Below the pieces are notes generated by a model. That model had not been told where the DNA came from. It saw nothing but the letters and a program-made list of their open reading frames with translations, and did no database searches. A program made the position numbers and the translations under genes. Of a stretch of 64,000 nucleotides of DNA, positions 1 through 8,998 are shown one piece after another (within the stretch, counting starts at the first letter, position 1; each line of letters opens with the position of its first letter). The stretch comes from Streptomyces atratus. GTDB lineage: Bacteria > Actinomycetota > Actinomycetes > Streptomycetales > Streptomycetaceae. The DNA is taken from assembly GCF_900119365.1 (NCBI RefSeq), contig NZ_FPJO01000002.1, positions 496,001 through 560,000 on the forward strand. Reading direction: 5' to 3'.

Positions 1-1530
1 GCGACGAAGTTCCCCATGCCCGGCAAGGTCAAGCCGCCCACCGGACTCTCCGGACAGCGCGGCTACATCGTCCAAGCCGTCGAGGACTACCTCACCGGCA
101 ACGACGTCATCGACGAGAACACCCTCGCCACCGGCGGCTACCGGATCACCACCACCCTGGAAAAGAAGAAGCAGGACGCGCTCGTCAAGGCCGTCGACGA
201 CAACGTCATGTCCCACACCAGCCCCGACCGCCCGGCCGACCGCAACGTCCGCGTCGGCGGCGCCTCCATCGACCCCCACACCGGCCGCGTCGTCGCCATG
301 TACGGCGGCATCGACTACACCAAGCAGTACGTGAACAACGCGACCCGGCGCGACTACCAGGTCGGCTCCACCTTCAAGCCCTTCGTCTTCACCTCCGCCG
401 TCGCGGGCCGCTCCACCACCCAGGACGGCCGGCGCATCACCCCCAACACCATCTACGACGGCACCAACAAACGCATGGTCCAGGGCCCCCACGGACCCAC
501 CGGATACGCCCCCGCCAACGAGGACGACATCAACTACGGGCCCATCACCGTCTCCATCGCCACCGACAAGTCCGTCAACGCCGTCTACGCCCAGATGGCC
601 GAGGACGTCGGCCCGGACAAGGTCAAACAGACCGCCATCGACCTCGGCCTCCCCAAGAACACCCCCGACCTCACCGCAACCCCGTCCATCGCGCTCGGCG
701 TCTCCACCGCCAGCGTCCTGGACATGACCGAGGCGTACGCCACCCTCGCCAACCACGGCCGGCACGGCGCATACACCCTCGTCGAGCGGATCAGCAAGGA
801 CGGCGAGGACCTCACGCTCCCCGACACCGGCCACACCGAGCAGGCGGTCAGCCGCCAGGCCGCCGACACCACGACCTCGATCCTCCGGAGCGTCGTCGAG
901 AGCGGCTCCGGCACCGCCGCCCAGGGCGCGGGGCGCCCCGCCGCAGGCAAGACCGGCACCGCCGAGGAGGACAAGGCAGCCTGGTTCGCCGGCTACACCC
1001 CCGACCTCACCACCGTCATCGCCGTCATGGGCCAGGACCCCGAGACCGGCGTACAGAAACCGCTGTACGGAGCACTCGGACTCGCCCGCATCAACGGCGG
1101 CGGAGCACCCGCCCAGACCTGGGCCCAATACACCGAAGCCGCCCTGCGCTCCACCACGGCCACGGACTTCGACCTCGAACTCGAACCCGGCGCCGAGGAA
1201 CCCGCCCCGCCCACCGACGAGGAAACCACCCCGCAGGACACGGGAACACCCTCCGAAACCACCTCCAGCACCCCACCGAACAGCCCCGGAACCACCCCGC
1301 CCGGCGAGCCGTCGACCCCCGGATCCAGCGAACCGGCCACCGGCGGCACGGACACCGGCACCCCGACCGAAAGCACCACCGCCAACGGCGGCGCACAGAA
1401 CGCCGGCGGGGACAACGCCGGCGGCGACAACGACAGTGACAACGGCGGCCCCCGCGGCGACGAAACCGCCGACGGGGACAGCTACGGATTCCTCCCCGGC
1501 CCCCGGGGCACCCCCGCCCCGCGTCAGTGA
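1..1530 (+). CDS. Penicillin-binding protein, class A type, 3' part (5' end outside window)
   Basis: The reading frame is open from base 1, so the N-terminal part (transglycosylase domain in this family) lies upstream; about 509 residues are visible. The transpeptidase domain shows the three penicillin-binding motifs: STFK with the acyl-enzyme Ser near visible residue 123, SVN near 191, and KTGT near 317. The enzyme would cross-link peptidoglycan outside the membrane. After about residue 385 the chain becomes a long Pro/Thr/Ser/Gly/Asp-rich tail, common in streptomycete PBPs and probably extracellular. Its TGA stop overlaps the stop of the convergent SugE-like gene. The first in-frame ATG at base 16 is internal, not the start. 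Confidence 0.93.
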   Translation, partial: ATKFPMPGKVKPPTGLSGQRGYIVQAVEDYLTGNDVIDENTLATGGYRITTTLEKKKQDALVKAVDDNVMSHTSPDRPADRNVRVGGASIDPHTGRVVAMYGGIDYTKQYVNNATRRDYQVGSTFKPFVFTSAVAGRSTTQDGRRITPNTIYDGTNKRMVQGPHGPTGYAPANEDDINYGPITVSIATDKSVNAVYAQMAEDVGPDKVKQTAIDLGLPKNTPDLTATPSIALGVSTASVLDMTEAYATLANHGRHGAYTLVERISKDGEDLTLPDTGHTEQAVSRQAADTTTSILRSVVESGSGTAAQGAGRPAAGKTGTAEEDKAAWFAGYTPDLTTVIAVMGQDPETGVQKPLYGALGLARINGGGAPAQTWAQYTEAALRSTTATDFDLELEPGAEEPAPPTDEETTPQDTGTPSETTSSTPPNSPGTTPPGEPSTPGSSEPATGGTDTGTPTESTTANGGAQNAGGDNAGGDNDSDNGGPRGDETADGDSYGFLPGPRGTPAPRQ

Positions 1531-1844
1531 CCCGAGGTCGCCTTCAGCCCCACGACGGCGACCAGCAGCAGACAGACGAAAAAGATCCGGGCGGCGGTCA
1601 CCGGCTCGTTCAGCACGACCATCCCCAGCACCGCCGCACCGGCCGCACCGATACCGACCCACACGCCGTACGCCGTACCGATCGGCAGCGTCTTGGCCGC
1701 ATGGGACAGCATCACCATGCTCGCCACGATCCCGAGACCCGTGAACACACTCGGCCACAGCCGGGTGAACCCCTCGGTGTACTTCATCCCGATCGACCAA
1801 GCCACTTCCAGCAGACCGGCGACAACAAGCAGAACCCACGCCAC
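1524..1844 (-). CDS. sugE: SugE-like small multidrug resistance (SMR) transporter
   Basis: This is a 106-residue four-helix membrane protein of the drug/metabolite transporter superfamily; SugE/Gdx members export guanidinium or quaternary ammonium compounds. The conserved membrane Glu lies in the first helix (LLEVAW), followed by SIGMKYTEGF, and the C-terminal helix carries the LNEP segment typical of SMR proteins. A GTG start at 1844 is chosen because a GGAGGTG ribosome binding site lies 6 bases upstream and the length then fits the family; longer in-frame starts add a non-membrane Arg-rich stretch. Convergent with the PBP gene, with stops overlapping by 7 bp. The exact substrate is not visible. 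Confidence 0.88.
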   Translation of the reverse strand: MAWVLLVVAGLLEVAWSIGMKYTEGFTRLWPSVFTGLGIVASMVMLSHAAKTLPIGTAYGVWVGIGAAGAAVLGMVVLNEPVTAARIFFVCLLLVAVVGLKATSGH

Positions 1845-1953
1845 AACGGCACCTCCGACGAGACAGAACACGCGAACAACACAGGTGCGTCGTCTTTTCG
1901 AAGCCCGGTACGGCGCGTCTCGTCGGGTGCCCCCACCGTAGCAAAGAACATGC

Positions 1954-1983
1954 AAAAGGCCTGGTGACACCGGTCACCAGGCC
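1954..1983 (-). terminator. Rho-independent terminator after the GroES-like gene
   Basis: An 11-bp perfect inverted repeat (1958-1968 with 1973-1983, 4-base loop) is followed on the minus strand by TTTT (complement of 1954-1957). It lies 47 bases past the stop of the GroES-like gene and upstream of the SugE-like start, so it separates the two transcripts. Confidence 0.8.
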
Positions 1984-2029
1984 AAGCACCCACAGCCGCG
2001 GGCAGCACTGCCGCAGAACGGGACAGGAG

Positions 2030-2368
2030 CTACAGATACAACCCGGTCGAATCCACCGACCCCTCGAACCGGTCCGCCGCCACCGCGTGCAGATCCCGCT
2101 CACGCATCAGCACATACGCCACACCACGCACCTCGACCTCCGCACGGTCCTCGGGGTCGTACAGCACCCGGTCGCCCGGCTCCACCGTCCGCACGTTCTG
2201 GCCGACCGCGACCACCACGGCCCAGGCCAGCCGACGGCCGACCGCGGCCGTCGCCGGAATCAGAATGCCGCCACCGGAACGCCGCTCGCCCTCGGGCGTA
2301 TCGGACCGGACCAGCACACGGTCGTGCAACATGCGGATGGGCAGCTTGTCGTCGGTGTTCTCGCTCAC
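2030..2368 (-). CDS. GroES/Cpn10-like co-chaperonin family protein
   Basis: Encodes 112 residues with the Cpn10 signature: IRMLHDRVLVR near the N-terminus, a glycine-rich mobile-loop-like GGGILIP, then VVAVG and EPGDRVLYDPED. Canonical GroES co-chaperonins are 95-102 residues and normally precede groEL; this copy has no groEL beside it and has an N-terminal extension (SENTDDKLP) and a longer C-terminus, so it is likely a divergent accessory Cpn10 rather than the main GroES. The GTG at 2368 is chosen as start because it gives the family length. A strong terminator follows the gene. Confidence 0.82.
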   Translation of the reverse strand: MSENTDDKLPIRMLHDRVLVRSDTPEGERRSGGGILIPATAAVGRRLAWAVVVAVGQNVRTVEPGDRVLYDPEDRAEVEVRGVAYVLMRERDLHAVAADRFEGSVDSTGLYL

Positions 2369-2429
2369 GCCCCGCAACCTACCTGCCCGCCGCGCCCACA
2401 CGCCCCTCCGGGGTGCACAGGCCGCGACA

Positions 2430-2750
2430 TCAGCTCTTCCGACGCCGCTTCGACGCCACGACCAGACCCACGACACCCACCGCGAGCAACGCCGCCGGAA
2501 TCACCCGCTCCAGCCGCGGGGCCCCGTCCTCGGAAACGAACTGCGCCTTCACATCCGACACCGCCCGGTTCACCGCGACGAAAGCCCGCCCGGCCGTCCG
2601 GTCCACGGCCTCGACAGCCTTGGCCTTCACATCACCCATGATCGTATCCGGGTGCACCCGCACCCCGATCTCATCGAGCACCACCGCAAGCTGCTCACGC
2701 CTGCTGATGATGTCCGCCTCGATCTGCGCAGGGGTCCTGGCATCCGACAC
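2430..2750 (-). CDS. DUF3618 domain membrane protein
   Basis: Encodes 106 residues with the DUF3618 pattern: RTPAQIEADI, then a charged segment with LDEIGVRVHPDTIMGDVKAKAVE, then a single C-terminal membrane helix (PAALLAVGVVGLVVA) followed by a Lys/Arg cluster. Such small actinobacterial proteins are anchored by the C-terminal helix with the charged helix in the cytoplasm; the function is unknown. GTG start at 2750. It is divergent from bcp and lies 61 bases upstream of the GroES-like gene on the same strand. Confidence 0.85.
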   Translation of the reverse strand: MSDARTPAQIEADIISRREQLAVVLDEIGVRVHPDTIMGDVKAKAVEAVDRTAGRAFVAVNRAVSDVKAQFVSEDGAPRLERVIPAALLAVGVVGLVVASKRRRKS

Positions 2751-2878
2751 TGCGCCGCCTCCGTGGTCGTCGTCCGGTAAACCTTCATCGCCAGTCTGTC
2801 AGCTCGACCGCCCGCGCACCCGGCGGCACCCCTATTACGCTCGGTCCCGTACACCCCACGTGCCACCCGAGGAGAACC

Positions 2879-3346
2879 ATGAGCGAGCGACTCCAGCCCG
2901 GCGACACCGCCCCCGCCTTCACCCTGCCCGACGCCGACGGCAACGAGATCTCGCTCGCCGACCACAAGGGCCGCAAGGTCATCATCTACTTCTACCCGGC
3001 CGCCCTCACCCCCGGCTGCACCAAGCAGGCCTGCGACTTCACCGACAACCTGGAGCTGCTCGCCGGCGCCGGATACGACGTGATCGGCGTCTCCCCCGAC
3101 AAGCCCGAGAAGCTCGCCAAGTTCCGCGAGCAGGAGAACCTCAAGGTCACCCTGGTCGGCGACCCGTCCAAGGAGACCCTTGAGGCATACGGCGCCTTCG
3201 GCGAGAAGAAGCTCTACGGCAAAACGGTGACGGGCGTCATCCGCTCCACGATCGTCGTGGACGAGGAGGGCAAGGTCGAACGCGCCCTCTACAACGTCAA
3301 GGCCACCGGCCACGTCGCCAAGATCATCAAAGACCTCGGCATCTGA
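2879..3346 (+). CDS. bcp: Thioredoxin-dependent peroxiredoxin, Bcp type
   Basis: Encodes 155 residues of the AhpC/TSA thioredoxin fold. The peroxidatic Cys is in PAALTPGCTKQAC, with a second Cys five residues later as in 2-Cys atypical Bcp enzymes, which reduce hydroperoxides with thioredoxin as donor. GDTAPAFTLPD, VIGVSPD and the conserved Arg in VIRSTIVVD fit the family. The ATG start has GAGGAG 6 bases upstream. The gene is monocistronic and ends at a strong hairpin. Confidence 0.95.
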   Translation: MSERLQPGDTAPAFTLPDADGNEISLADHKGRKVIIYFYPAALTPGCTKQACDFTDNLELLAGAGYDVIGVSPDKPEKLAKFREQENLKVTLVGDPSKETLEAYGAFGEKKLYGKTVTGVIRSTIVVDEEGKVERALYNVKATGHVAKIIKDLGI

Positions 3347-3369
3347 AACCGGGGGTCCGCCCAGCTCCC

Positions 3370-3419
3370 GGAATGGCCTGCACCGCTTCAGCCCCGACCG
3401 AAGCGGTGCAGGCCATTCC
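3370..3419 (+). terminator. Strong hairpin terminator after bcp
   Basis: A perfect 20-bp inverted repeat (3370-3389 with 3400-3419, 10-base loop) lies 23 bases after the bcp stop. It has no T-run, as is usual in Streptomyces. Confidence 0.8.
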
Positions 3420-3510
3420 ACATCTTGTCGGATATCGGACGTGACACTCCGATAAATGGCTCGTTGATCCGTACGAGGCCGCGAACACGCGGCCGGATGC
3501 GGAGGGGAAC

Positions 3511-4137
3511 ATGGCGGCTCGATACACCCGTGAGTTACTCGAGGAAGCGGCGCGGGAGACCACGAACGCGAACGACGCGGTCCGCTGGTGCGGGGGAACA
3601 CCGACGCCGGGGAGCCGGAGCTATCTGCGCCGGAAGATGACCGAGGCGGGGGTGGATATCTCGCACTTCGCAGACACAAGGGTGCGCCACACCGAAGAGA
3701 CACTGCGCGAACTCGTCGCCTGCTCCAAGAGCATGGCCGAGGTAGTGCGCAAGTTGGGCGTAAGCGCCGTCGGCGGCAATCAGGCGTACATCGGCCGCCG
3801 CGTAGCCAAGCTCCGCATCGATACGTCACATTTCCTGCGTACAACTCCGCACAGGCCCAAAGGGGCCTTGGGGAACCCGCTGGTCCTCGGCTCCCCTTCG
3901 GACGGCAGGATTCCGGGCGAACGGCTGCGTCGCGAACTGATCCGCCATGGGGTCAAGGATTCCTGCGCCGCCTGTGGCAACGAAGGAGAGTGGCTGGGCC
4001 AACCGCTCCGGCTCGAAGTGGACCACATCAATGGCGACTGGTGGGACAACCGCCCAGAGAACATCCGGCTCCTCTGCCCCAACTGCCATGCGGCAACCGA
4101 CACCTATCGCGGTCGCAAGCGCAGGAGGACAGCATGA
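3511..4137 (+). CDS. HNH endonuclease with two IDTSHF-type modules
   Basis: Encodes 208 residues. The C-terminal HNH domain has paired Cys (CAAC), then LEVDHINGD, NRPENIRLLCPNCH, giving a zinc-supported ββα-metal nuclease. The N-terminal half is built of two copies of a roughly 45-residue module (a helical segment with Leu/Ala, then YLRRKM or YIGRRV, then VDISHF or IDTSHF), which look like small DNA-binding units. The ATG start is preceded by GGAGGGG. The next gene starts within its stop codon (ATGA), and that gene is a paralogue with more modules, so both proteins are probably made together. G+C is lower than in neighbouring genes, suggesting acquired DNA. Target and biological role are unknown. 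Confidence 0.85.
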   Translation: MAARYTRELLEEAARETTNANDAVRWCGGTPTPGSRSYLRRKMTEAGVDISHFADTRVRHTEETLRELVACSKSMAEVVRKLGVSAVGGNQAYIGRRVAKLRIDTSHFLRTTPHRPKGALGNPLVLGSPSDGRIPGERLRRELIRHGVKDSCAACGNEGEWLGQPLRLEVDHINGDWWDNRPENIRLLCPNCHAATDTYRGRKRRRTA

Positions 4138-4985
4138 GCGACCAGAACAAATACCCTCGTGACCTGCTCGAACGAACTGCGGCTACGGCGACCAGCCTCG
4201 TCGACACCCTGCGCCGACTCGATGCACCGCTGGGTAGCCGGTCGCTCCGCTACGTACGCGACCGGCTCAAGCACTACGGCATCGACACGTCCCACTTCGC
4301 CGAGGAGGCTCTGCCGAGTCAAGGGCGCCACGCGTACCCGAAGGAACTGCTCACCGAAGCAGCCGCCCAAACGCACAGCATCCGGGAAATGTTCGAATAC
4401 ATGGGCCTACCCCCAAGCGAGAGCCCCTACGGCTACCTGCGCAGAAGAATCGACCGTCTCGACATCGACACTTCCCACTTCACCAGCGGACGAAGGTACG
4501 GGACGCCTTCCACCCCGCGCCACGAGCTGGCGGCTGCCGTCACCGCGTCCCACAGCCTGGCCGGCGTCCTGAGGGCCCTCGGCCAGGCCGACAACGGCGG
4601 CGCTCGTGCCCGACTGAAACGGGACATCAAGGCATACGGCCTGTCGACTGCTCACTTCTCCGGTCAAAGCCAGCGTCGCGGCACGCACTCCCCGTACCGC
4701 AGATCCTCAGCCGAGATTCTTCAGCGCCTGGAATCAGGAGCGCCCCGAACGAGCACAGCCCTCTTGCGAAGAGCACTCGACGACATCGAGGTACCTCGCA
4801 GATGCGCAAGGTGCGGAACCGGTGAGACGTGGCGAGGGAACCGCCTCGTCCTGGAAATCGACCACATCAGTGGCGACCGGCTCGACAACCGGGCTGACAA
4901 CCTTCGCTACCTCTGCCCCAACTGCCATGCCCTCACAGGAACATGGTGCCGGAACCGGCGCCGAACCAAATCGGCCGCCGCATAA
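4134..4985 (+). CDS. HNH endonuclease paralogue with three IDTSHF-type modules
   Basis: Encodes 283 residues from the ATG at 4134, which overlaps the stop of the preceding HNH gene and has AGGAGGA upstream; this start is preferred over the longer open frame. Three module copies end in IDTSHF, IDTSHF and LSTAHF; a fourth, more degenerate helical stretch precedes the HNH domain (CARCGTGETW, LEIDHISGD, NRADNLRYLCPNCH). Paired HNH proteins of different module number could recognise related DNA sites or act as a heterodimer; this is inference. The gene ends 43 bp before tRNA-Leu, a common edge for integrated elements. Confidence 0.83.
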   Translation: MSDQNKYPRDLLERTAATATSLVDTLRRLDAPLGSRSLRYVRDRLKHYGIDTSHFAEEALPSQGRHAYPKELLTEAAAQTHSIREMFEYMGLPPSESPYGYLRRRIDRLDIDTSHFTSGRRYGTPSTPRHELAAAVTASHSLAGVLRALGQADNGGARARLKRDIKAYGLSTAHFSGQSQRRGTHSPYRRSSAEILQRLESGAPRTSTALLRRALDDIEVPRRCARCGTGETWRGNRLVLEIDHISGDRLDNRADNLRYLCPNCHALTGTWCRNRRRTKSAAA

Positions 4986-5028
4986 GTCTTCGAGTCTGCG
5001 CAGCCTCTCCTTGTAGACTGCCGGAGAC

Positions 5029-5112
5029 GCGCGAGTGCTGGAATCGGTGAGACAGGCTGGTTTTAGGTACCAGTGCCCTAGCGGCGTGAGGGTTCGAGTC
5101 CCTCCTCGCGCA
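5029..5112 (+). tRNA. tRNA-Leu (anticodon UAG)
   Basis: The acceptor stem GCGCGAG pairs with CTCGCGC (5105-5111), discriminator A at 5112. The anticodon arm is CTGGT-TTTAGGT-ACCAG, giving anticodon TAG (codon CUA, rare in Streptomyces). A long variable arm and the T-loop GGTTCGAGTCC are present, as expected for a class II leucine tRNA. The CCA end is not encoded. Confidence 0.95.
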
Positions 5113-5123
5113 CCCCGGTGACA

Positions 5124-5154
5124 GGTCCGGCCCGCTTCCGCAGCGGGCCGGACC
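5124..5154 (+). terminator. Hairpin terminator after tRNA-Leu
   Basis: A perfect 13-bp stem (5124-5136 with 5142-5154, 5-base loop) starts 11 bases after the tRNA. It may also end transcripts of the HNH pair. Confidence 0.75.
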
Positions 5155-5176
5155 CGTTGCATTCACGGAGACGCCG

Positions 5177-5779
5177 TCACCCCACCAACCCCCGAACCAC
5201 CGGCACCAGTGCCCGGAACGCCCTGCCCCGGTGGCTGATCGCGTTCTTCTCCGCCGGGGTCAGTTCCGCGCAGGTGCGGGTTTCGCCCTCGGGCTGGAGG
5301 ATCGGGTCGTAGCCGAACCCGTTGGTGCCGGACGGGGTGTGGCGCAGGGTGCCCGTCAGGCGGCCCTCGACCACGCGTTCCGTGCCGTCGGGGAGGGCGA
5401 GGGCGGCCGCGCAGGCGAAGTGGGCGCCGCGGTGGGGCGCGTCGATGTCGGAGAGCTGGGCCAGGAGCAGGTCCAGGTTGGCCCTGTCGTCGCCGTGGGT
5501 GCCGGCCCAGCGGGCGGAGAAGATGCCGGGGGCGCCGCCGAGCACGTCCACGCAGAGGCCGGAGTCGTCGGCGATGGCCGGGTGGCCGGTGGCCTTGGCG
5601 AGGGCGTGGGCCTTGAGCAGGGCGTTCTCGGCGAAGGTGACGCCGGTTTCCTTGACGTCGGGGATGTGGGGGTACGCGTCCGCGCCGACGAGCTCATGGG
5701 TGAGGCCGGCGTCGGCGAGGATCGCGTGGAGTTCGGTGATCTTCCCGGCGTTGCGGGTGGCGAGGATGAGGCGGGTCAT
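5177..5779 (-). CDS. rdgB: XTP/dITP diphosphatase (non-canonical purine NTP pyrophosphatase)
   Basis: Encodes 200 residues of the Ham1/RdgB family, which hydrolyses dITP, ITP and XTP to monophosphates and keeps deaminated purines out of nucleic acid. Family motifs are clear: LATRNAGKITEL at the N-terminus, TFAENALLKA, IADDSGLCVDVLGGAPG, SARWAG, and GFGYDPI with SHRGRA near the C-terminus. Third gene of a minus-strand set after rph and a small lipoprotein gene; rph-rdgB neighbourhood is common in bacteria. Confidence 0.96.
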   Translation of the reverse strand: MTRLILATRNAGKITELHAILADAGLTHELVGADAYPHIPDVKETGVTFAENALLKAHALAKATGHPAIADDSGLCVDVLGGAPGIFSARWAGTHGDDRANLDLLLAQLSDIDAPHRGAHFACAAALALPDGTERVVEGRLTGTLRHTPSGTNGFGYDPILQPEGETRTCAELTPAEKNAISHRGRAFRALVPVVRGLVG

Positions 5780-5800
5780 GTCACCCAGTATCGGGGGTGG

Positions 5801-6193
5801 TCAGGGGGTGCAGACCTTGCCGATCTCCGCGGCTGCGTCGGTGACCGGGGTGATGTCGGGGGTGGCGTCGCCCTTGTCGATGGAGTCGCGGACGTTGCCG
5901 ACGCCGGCCTGGAGGTTGTCGACGGCCTTGCCGAGGTCGGCGTTGTCGGTCTTGTCGCCGAGTTCGCCGAGTGACTTCTCGATCTCGTCGAGGGCTTCGG
6001 AGGCCTGGGTGGGGTCACTGGTGGCGTTGGAGACGGCCTTCTGGAGGTTGTCGACGCTGGTGGCGATGGCGTCGGCGGTGCGGACGCAGTCCAGTGCCTT
6101 GTCGACGGCGCCGCAGCCGGACGCGGCGGTGAGGGCGAGGGCGGTCAGGGTCAGCGCGACGGTGATGCGGCGGTGGCGGGTGGCCTTGGCCAT
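5801..6193 (-). CDS. Small secreted lipoprotein, helical
   Basis: Encodes 130 residues: a basic N-terminus, a hydrophobic helix and a lipobox-like ASGC, so the mature protein probably begins at Cys and is anchored to the outer face of the membrane. The mature part is amphipathic helix-rich (VDNLQKAVSNAT, LDEIEKSLGELGD, VDNLQAGVGNV), with two Cys that could form a disulfide. The ATG at 6193 has a GGAGAGGA ribosome binding site. It sits between rph and rdgB. No known function is recognised. Confidence 0.8.
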   Translation of the reverse strand: MAKATRHRRITVALTLTALALTAASGCGAVDKALDCVRTADAIATSVDNLQKAVSNATSDPTQASEALDEIEKSLGELGDKTDNADLGKAVDNLQAGVGNVRDSIDKGDATPDITPVTDAAAEIGKVCTP

Positions 6194-6295
6194 GGTGCGG
6201 TTCCTCTCCGGATGCGGATATGCGGACGGGCGCACGGTTCGACCCGTGCGCCCGTGTTCGTAACGACGCGCTGTGGTGCGTACTTGGTTGCTTCT

Positions 6296-7033
<738 letters not shown>

Positions 7034-7152
7034 GGCGTCGACCCTATCGGGTGCCGGGGTGGCGTCCGTTCGGGTGCGGTGCAGGCCCCGTCCGGGCGGG
7101 CGGGGCCTGTACGGTGCCGAGCGGTCGGCTCAGCGAAGGGCTGGGCGGCCGG

Positions 7153-7386
7153 TCACATCATGTCTTCGATGTCGGCGGCGATGGGGTCGGCGTCGGTGCC
7201 GATGACGACCTGGATCGCGGTGCCCATCTTCACGACGCCGTGGGCTCCGGCGGCCTTGAGCGCGGCTTCGTCGACCTTGCTCGGGTCGTGGACCTCGGTG
7301 CGGAGGCGGGTAATGCAGCCTTCGATCTCGTCGATGTTCTCGATTCCGCCGAGCCCGGCGACGATCTTCTCAGCCTTGCTGGCCAT
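7153..7386 (-). CDS. nagF: PTS EIIB component for N-acetylglucosamine
   Basis: Encodes 77 residues of the glucose-family EIIB domain. The phosphorylated Cys lies in IEGCITRLRTEV, followed by GVVKMGTAIQVVIG. It would pass phosphate from EIIA to sugar bound in the separate EIIC encoded by the divergent nagE2. In S. coelicolor (established knowledge) the single EIIB NagF works with NagE2 and is controlled by DasR; a dre site lies in the shared intergenic region here. Confidence 0.92.
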   Translation of the reverse strand: MASKAEKIVAGLGGIENIDEIEGCITRLRTEVHDPSKVDEAALKAAGAHGVVKMGTAIQVVIGTDADPIAADIEDMM

Positions 7387-7550
7387 GGCCTTCTCCCTGG
7401 TTCTTCACATGCGTGCGACGGCCCACCCTGGGTCCGTTTCGTCACCGTAACGCACGTTTGGCCCAGCTTCGCGGGCGGGTGTCTGGGTGGTCCCCAATGA
7501 TGACGATCACTGGTGCTCTGTCTTCCAGGCGGGTTACGCGCCGTACCCCA

Positions 7551-7566
7551 ACTGGTCTATACCACT
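7551..7566. promoter_or_regulatory. DasR operator (dre site)
   Basis: The 16-bp sequence ACTGGTCTATACCACT matches the DasR responsive element consensus (ACTGGTCTAGACCACT) at 15 of 16 positions. It lies 42 bases before the nagE2 start in the nagF-nagE2 intergenic region. DasR is the GntR-family repressor released by phosphorylated amino sugars, so this site should tie GlcNAc uptake to induction. A half-site-like GTGGTCCCCA is also present at about 7487-7496. Confidence 0.85.
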
Positions 7567-7608
7567 CTGCAGCGACCGCCGAACGCGCCTTGTTCCGGGA
7601 GGATGCCG

Positions 7609-8919
7609 ATGAGCTCAAGCAGCGCCGCAGTGCCACAGAAGACGTGGTGGAACGGCTTCGTCCAGAGCCTCCAGAAGATGGGCCGCAGCCTCCAGCTCCC
7701 GATCGCCGTACTGCCGGCGGCCGGCATTCTCAACCGGTTGGGCCAGCCGGACGTATTCGGCGACGAGGGCCTGGGCTGGAACAACATCGCCAAGGTGTTC
7801 GCGGCCGCGGGCGGCGCGCTGCTCGACTCGGGGCTCGGCCTTCCCCTGCTGTTCTGCATCGGTGTCGCGATCGGCATGGCGAAGAAGTCGGACGGCTCGA
7901 CCGCGCTCGCCGCGGTGGCCGGCTTCCTCGTCTACTACGCGGTGCTGCACGCCTTCCCGGTGGACTGCGCCCCGGGTTCGACGTTCACCTCGGGCGGCAC
8001 CTGGTTCGGCACCTGCGTGACCGGCGACGCCAAGGTCACGGCCGCCGAGTACCAGAACCCCGGCGTGTTCGGCGGCATCGTGATGGGCCTGCTGTCCGCC
8101 TGGTTCTGGCAGCGGTACCACCGGGTCAAGCTGGTGGACTGGCTGGGCTTCTTCAACGGCCGCCGGCTCGTCCCGATCATCATGGCGTTCGTCGGCCTGC
8201 TCTTCGCGGGGCTGTGCGCCTGGCTGTGGCAGCCGATCGGTGACGGCCTGACCAGCTTCTCCAAGTGGCTGGTGGACCTGGACTGGGTGGGCTCCGGCAT
8301 CTTCGGTGTCGCCAACCGCGCGCTGCTGGTCATCGGTCTCCATCAGTTCCTGAACACGTTCGTCTGGTTCCAGTTCGGTGACTTCACCAAGCCGGACGGC
8401 ACGGTCGTGCACGGTGACATCAACCGGTTCCTGGCGGGCGACCCGACGGCCGGCCAGTTCACCTCGGGGTTCTTCCCGATCATGATGTTCGCCCTGCCCG
8501 CGGCGGCACTGGCGATCTACCACTGCGCCAAGCCGCATCGCCGCAAGGCGGTCGGCGGCATGATGCTCTCGGTCGCGCTGACGTCGTTCGTGACGGGTAT
8601 CACCGAGCCGATCGAGTACTCGTTCCTCTTCGTCGCGCCGCTGCTGTACGGGATCCACGCGGTGCTCACCGGTGTCTCGATGGCGGTGACATGGGCGCTC
8701 GGGGTCAAGGACGGCTTCAGTTTCTCGGCCGGTCTGATCGACTACGTCATCAACTGGAGCCTGGCGACCAACCCCTGGCTGATCATCCCGATCGGGCTGG
8801 CCTTCGCCGCCGTGTACTACGTGATCTTCCGGTTCGCGATCACCAGGTTCGACCTCCAGACGCCGGGCCGCGAGCCCGACGAGCTGGAGGAGGAGATCGA
8901 GAGGAACCTCACGAAGTAG
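7609..8919 (+). CDS. nagE2: PTS EIIC component for N-acetylglucosamine
   Basis: Encodes 436 residues of the glucose-family EIIC transporter: about ten membrane segments, with family motifs MGRSLQLPIAVLPAAGIL near the N-terminus, GDINRFLAGDPTAGQF, and the substrate-site GITEPIEYSFLF near residue 335. It has no EIIB domain, matching the separate nagF gene. ATG at 7609 is preferred over ATG 7603 because GGGAGG (7597-7602) then has 6-base spacing. A related gene fragment lies directly behind its stop codon. Confidence 0.93.
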   Translation: MSSSSAAVPQKTWWNGFVQSLQKMGRSLQLPIAVLPAAGILNRLGQPDVFGDEGLGWNNIAKVFAAAGGALLDSGLGLPLLFCIGVAIGMAKKSDGSTALAAVAGFLVYYAVLHAFPVDCAPGSTFTSGGTWFGTCVTGDAKVTAAEYQNPGVFGGIVMGLLSAWFWQRYHRVKLVDWLGFFNGRRLVPIIMAFVGLLFAGLCAWLWQPIGDGLTSFSKWLVDLDWVGSGIFGVANRALLVIGLHQFLNTFVWFQFGDFTKPDGTVVHGDINRFLAGDPTAGQFTSGFFPIMMFALPAAALAIYHCAKPHRRKAVGGMMLSVALTSFVTGITEPIEYSFLFVAPLLYGIHAVLTGVSMAVTWALGVKDGFSFSAGLIDYVINWSLATNPWLIIPIGLAFAAVYYVIFRFAITRFDLQTPGREPDELEEEIERNLTK

Positions 8920-8921
8920 CA

Positions 8922-8998
8922 CGCTTCCTGGCCGGTGACCCGACGGCCGGACAGTTCATGACCGGCTTCTTCCCGATCATGATGCGGCGAAGCCCTTA
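8922..8998 (+). pseudogene. Remnant of a second nagE-type EIIC gene
   Basis: Right after the nagE2 stop, a 63-bp stretch (8922-8984) aligns almost base for base with nagE2 8425-8487 and still reads RFLAGDPTAGQFMTGFFPIMM. The residues MTG replace TSG in the intact gene, so the fragment comes from a diverged paralogue rather than a copy of nagE2 itself. The rest of that gene is gone. S. coelicolor carries two adjacent nagE genes (from memory), so this looks like a deletion relic of the second. Confidence 0.85.
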
